From Tolypeutes matacus (taxonomy: Eukaryota; Chordata; Mammalia; Cingulata; Chlamyphoridae), in the NCBI GenBank assembly GCA_026826555.1, contig JAKSZT010038899.1, positions 39,948-103,947 on the forward strand: a stretch of DNA of 64,000 nucleotides. Reading direction: 5' to 3'. Shown one piece after another: positions 60,246 through 64,000 of this stretch. Below the pieces are notes generated by a model. The model did no database searches, was not told the DNA's origin, and worked only from the letters and a program-made list of their open reading frames with translations. Each line of letters opens with the position of its first letter. Positions within the stretch are counted from its first letter, which is position 1. Position numbers and translations under genes: made by a program.

Positions 60246-63200
60246 TATTTCCATTGGTGAGTTTAATTTATTTTTGAAGCAATTATTGAAAAGGCAGGAT
60301 TTATTTAGCCATTTTTTTATTCATTTCTTGTACATTTTATACTTTTTTCCCATTTCCTCCATTCCTGCCTTCTTTGAATATAGTTGATCTTTTGTAGTGA
60401 AACAGTTTGATCCCATTCTTCTTTTTTGACAATTTTTAAAAGATATTTTCTTTGTGGGGTTATGTTGGAATTTATTTTTAAAATCACAAATCAATAACAA
60501 CCACCTTTGAATTGACATGAACTTACCTTCAATTTCAGCACTAATAAGAAACTAAAAATTAATAATTGTTAGATAAAATACATATGAGCAAAATTTAATT
60601 CAGAAATGAATTTCATTTTAAGACATATAACTGAAAATACCTTTAAAGCTGATTGATCATGAAAATATATGCATATTTAAAGGCAATGACTAAATTTTTC
60701 AAGATGACAGCAGTTATTCCCTTCCAGAACAAGAACTTTCTATAAGGGTAAAAATTAATAATCAGATGCAGAATGAGGATAAAAAGGGACTGGTCCAATA
60801 AAGGTAATGAGAATGAAGGTCCACATTTAAGAGTGGGAGATGCACAGAACCAGGAAATACCCAGAAGAAGCTGCCATATTTTTGAGCATTTTACAGAAAA
60901 AAATAGGGGAGACAGCTCTGTGAGGTTGGCAAAGCTCTTCTGAATCATAATCTGCCTACAAATTCAAGGATAAAAGTCATATAAAATAAGCAGTATACAA
61001 AGTACTTACATTAATTGACATACAAAGATAATATAGGCAGAAAAGCAATAAGTGCAGAGTAACAGCACTACAAAGAAATGAAAGCTCTTCCTCTCAATGT
61101 ACTTTGTGATGTACTTTTTCAAAAACAAGGTATAAGGCATTAAGAAGATAAAGAAAGATATGAAAAGATTTCAGATAAGAAATATTAAAATTTTGAAGGG
61201 ACAGAAATCAGGAAACAATATGGAAAAATAGGAAAAATCACTCCATAATGTAACGTAAGCTAGAAGAAACACAGTGAATGATAATGCCTTATAAGAAACA
61301 GAAGTTGAAAAATGAAAAAATAATTCAAGAGAATTTACCAAAGGTTGTAAAAGATTTCAGAAAAAGTCTCAAAAGTTAATGATAGATTATAGAAGGACCA
61401 ATATGTGAATAACTGAAGTGGCTGAAAGATAAAACCAAAGCAGAGATGGGAAAGAAATAAAAAATTTATCACTTTTTTTCTGGAAATAGAAGTAATGCTT
61501 TGAAGCTGCATATTAAATGTGTAAACTGACCACTGACTGAGAATCACTGATGGCAATATATATTCTAGTAAAATTGATGGGCTTTAAAGGAAAAGAAAAA
61601 TCCTTTGTGCATTTAGAAAAAAACAAGTTGCATAATAGAAAGAACCTTAGAATCTCATCAAGGTTTTTGAAAGCAATGAATTGTGTCAGAGGAAAATGGG
61701 ATAATATATTAATGGAAAGAATCATTATACTCAATGAAAATGTCTTACAAGTGTAAAAGGTGTGGAAGTCCAAGTTTTACAATTAAAGCATGGGTAGTAT
61801 CATTCCCATGTTCCCTTCCAGATGAGTGAGCAGAGATCAGTAAAGGAAATGTTTAGAAAGACATTGGCCTGAGGGCAGAAGCTAAGTACTAAATTTGCAG
61901 TTATTTGTTCAACTATGACTAAGAGGGTTCTAGAGGGAGGGAGTCCTCTTGGTGGAAGCCATTAGGGATATAGACATGATAATTTTTGAAGCTCTAACTT
62001 TGTTTACAGTGCTTATTTGTATATGTGTGTATTTTATTGATAAATATTAAGAAAAACAACTAGTAGGAGATAAATATTGTTTAATATAATAATATCTAAC
62101 ATTAAAAGTAAAGCCTGTTTCTAAAACTCACTCTAAATCTTTCAAACTAAAAGCTAGACTTTCACTAAGTTGACTGATTAGAGAATGGGCTTGAGTACTG
62201 GGGCATCTCCATTTCTTTGGTATTATGCTTTCTTTCAGTCACCAAACACCAGCTCCTCTGAGGCTCAGCAGAGACCTTTAGGTCATGCATGGTTTTTGTG
62301 GCTGTCAATACTAGGATCTGGAAAACAAACAGAAGTTCTGGAATCTGGGGAGGCACAGAGATGAATGGTAGAGGAAGCTGTACATGGTGACCTTACAGGC
62401 ACCTCAGACTTCTTCTCCAAATTAAGGAGCCATTGAATGGATGGCCGAGCCACCTAAAGGCTTGAATGGAAAAGGTTTCTGCCCCCTGGGGAACAAGTTC
62501 TCAGGACATCCTTCACTTCCTGTGCCTATTTTTATCAGCTAGTTCTTATTTCCACTTGCATGTTCACATAAAATAACAGGTACACTAGTGTTCACCTCAG
62601 TTTTGCTGAATTTCCTGAAATGCCAAAAAAGAAAGCTAGAAAAGCAGTGGAATCCATATGCACTTGTTTCCCTTCCCCTCTTCTGACCTGCTCCATATTT
62701 TTCTCCTTTCTTTTAATTTCTTTTTACATCTCAAATCTCTTCTCTTGAACCTAGTACAGGAAAATTTCTGAAACAAGACGTTCTGGAAGAGTGTTGACAG
62801 CTGGGGGAGGGAGGGAAGAAAATATTAATCCATGTTCATGTGACCCAATACAGGAAAACACCTGTGTGGCCTGAGGAAAGTTCACAGGGAGGAGCATAAG
62901 TAGTTTAAGGGACAGGACAGACATGTCTCACTGGAGCTGTGGTTTATGAGAAGAGGAGGGACTCCTCAGCCCTGAGGGTCAGAGACTTTGTGGTGGGCCT
63001 GGTTCGTTCCAGGAGACCAAGCCATCATGAGTGTGAGAGCCAGTGTGTGCAACAACCTGGTCAGTAGCCCCTTCACACAAGCCCTCCAGAAACACTTCCA
63101 GGCCTTGGAAAGTATAGTGTGGCAGCTAGAGAGCAATCTCTCTCAAATGGGAGGAAATTTGGGATTAATTCCTAATCATGGGATTTTGGATTAGGGCGAA

Positions 63201-64000
63201 GAGTGGAAGCTAGAAGTGTGTTCAAGCATATGCATGCTACTGTACCTCTCCAGGACACAAACTCACCACCTACCCTGCCCCCCACATTCACAAGCACACC
63301 TCACAGACTTGCATGACACTTCCCAGTCCCTGTACACAGAATCCATGTCACCTTAAGGGAAAACTGATGCTTATAAGAACTGTACTGGTTTATCTGGAAA
63401 ATCACTTGAACCATACCCCAATCCTTGTTTCTTCCAGGAGTTGGAAACAGAATGACTCTCCACACAAGGCCAGCAAGAATGCTCCATTTTTCTTGTGCAG
63501 ATTTTTCCTCAAGAAGTGAGTGATTCCAGAATATGTGCTGTTTTTGCTTGCTCTTAGAGTCTTTCAGAATTACAGAAATAAACACTCTGATGATCAGATC
63601 ATGATGTGTAGTGTTTAAAAAGGCACTTTGTTCTCTTCATGCCTTGAGAAAACAGATGGGAAACAGTGGTTGAGTCAAAGCCTCAGTAAGCAAGTGTGGG
63701 GACATCTGTGGAAGACACATGCTTTCCTTGGACATACATCTCTCAAGTCCATTTTGCTTTGCAAATACAAAATTCTTAATCAATGGAAAAAAATTGTCCT
63801 GAGGAAAATACCCTTACAATGTAGTTTATAATCTGTTGCTGCTTTTTGTGGATGCTCTTTTGAATCAGTGGTCAGTTTGAAGATGACCCCGCTTGACTCT
63901 TTCCTCTCCTGGGAAATTGTATATATCAAATATAATGTACAAGATTGGATATCCTTATCTGAAGTCAATGGAAAGAGAAAGAAACAAAAAGCCAACATTT
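60246..64000. other. Unassigned terminal region
   Basis: I recognise no gene, RNA or repeat in these 3.7 kb. Open frames are all under about 100 codons on both strands and none resembles a known family. The part 62,160-63,600 is less AT-rich and repeat-free, so it may be unique sequence, but neither splice-supported exons nor a CpG island is visible. Confidence 0.4.

Overview
The window is AT-rich mammalian nuclear DNA made almost entirely of transposable elements and retrocopies. I found no intact protein-coding gene, no CRISPR array and no bacterial-type system. Three tRNA-derived composite SINEs match the DAS-SINE type that I know from armadillos. Together with L1s that carry a very long G-rich 3' UTR, this suggests a xenarthran, most likely an armadillo. 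That assignment rests on recognising the repeats, not on a database search.

Layout. 1-11.4 kb is a nest of retroposed sequence. An L1 3' end abuts a processed pseudogene of TRIP11 (GMAP-210, a Golgi coiled-coil tether). That retrocopy is split by a 4.6-kb retrocopy of a KRAB C2H2 zinc-finger mRNA with a 15-bp target-site duplication. It is split again by a 173-bp antisense mRNA-like insert with an 11-bp duplication, and by an L1 3' UTR. 11.4-18.7 kb is mostly unassigned sequence with an LTR remnant, a SINE, a minisatellite and old L1/L2 pieces. 18.7-21.4 kb is an antisense class I endogenous retrovirus with one LTR, env and a piece of gag but no recognisable pol.

21.7-38.3 kb is a pile of L1 fragments in both orientations, broken by a 1-kb GC-rich tandem-repeat block at 26.1-27.1 kb. 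The youngest L1 (29.1-33.9 kb, + strand) keeps its 5' UTR, an ORF1 with one stop codon and the first part of ORF2. It then joins, inside the reverse-transcriptase region, to a second L1 on the opposite strand, leaving about 700 bp of near-identical inverted repeat. 38.5-50.5 kb holds an ERVL-type LTR and two antisense L1s. One of these carries a solo MaLR-type LTR and a hAT-type element, and both insertions have visible target-site duplications.

50.5-64 kb is older sequence with MIR, L2, an ancient LTR, MER5-like and L1 relics, and a final 3.7 kb with nothing I recognise.

The parts do not form a working pathway. What the sequence records is an order of insertions: host mRNAs copied by L1, later copies landing inside earlier ones, and L1-L1 rearrangement. 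The only product that might still be made is a 296-residue KRAB-containing truncated protein from the zinc-finger retrocopy, and expression is unproven.
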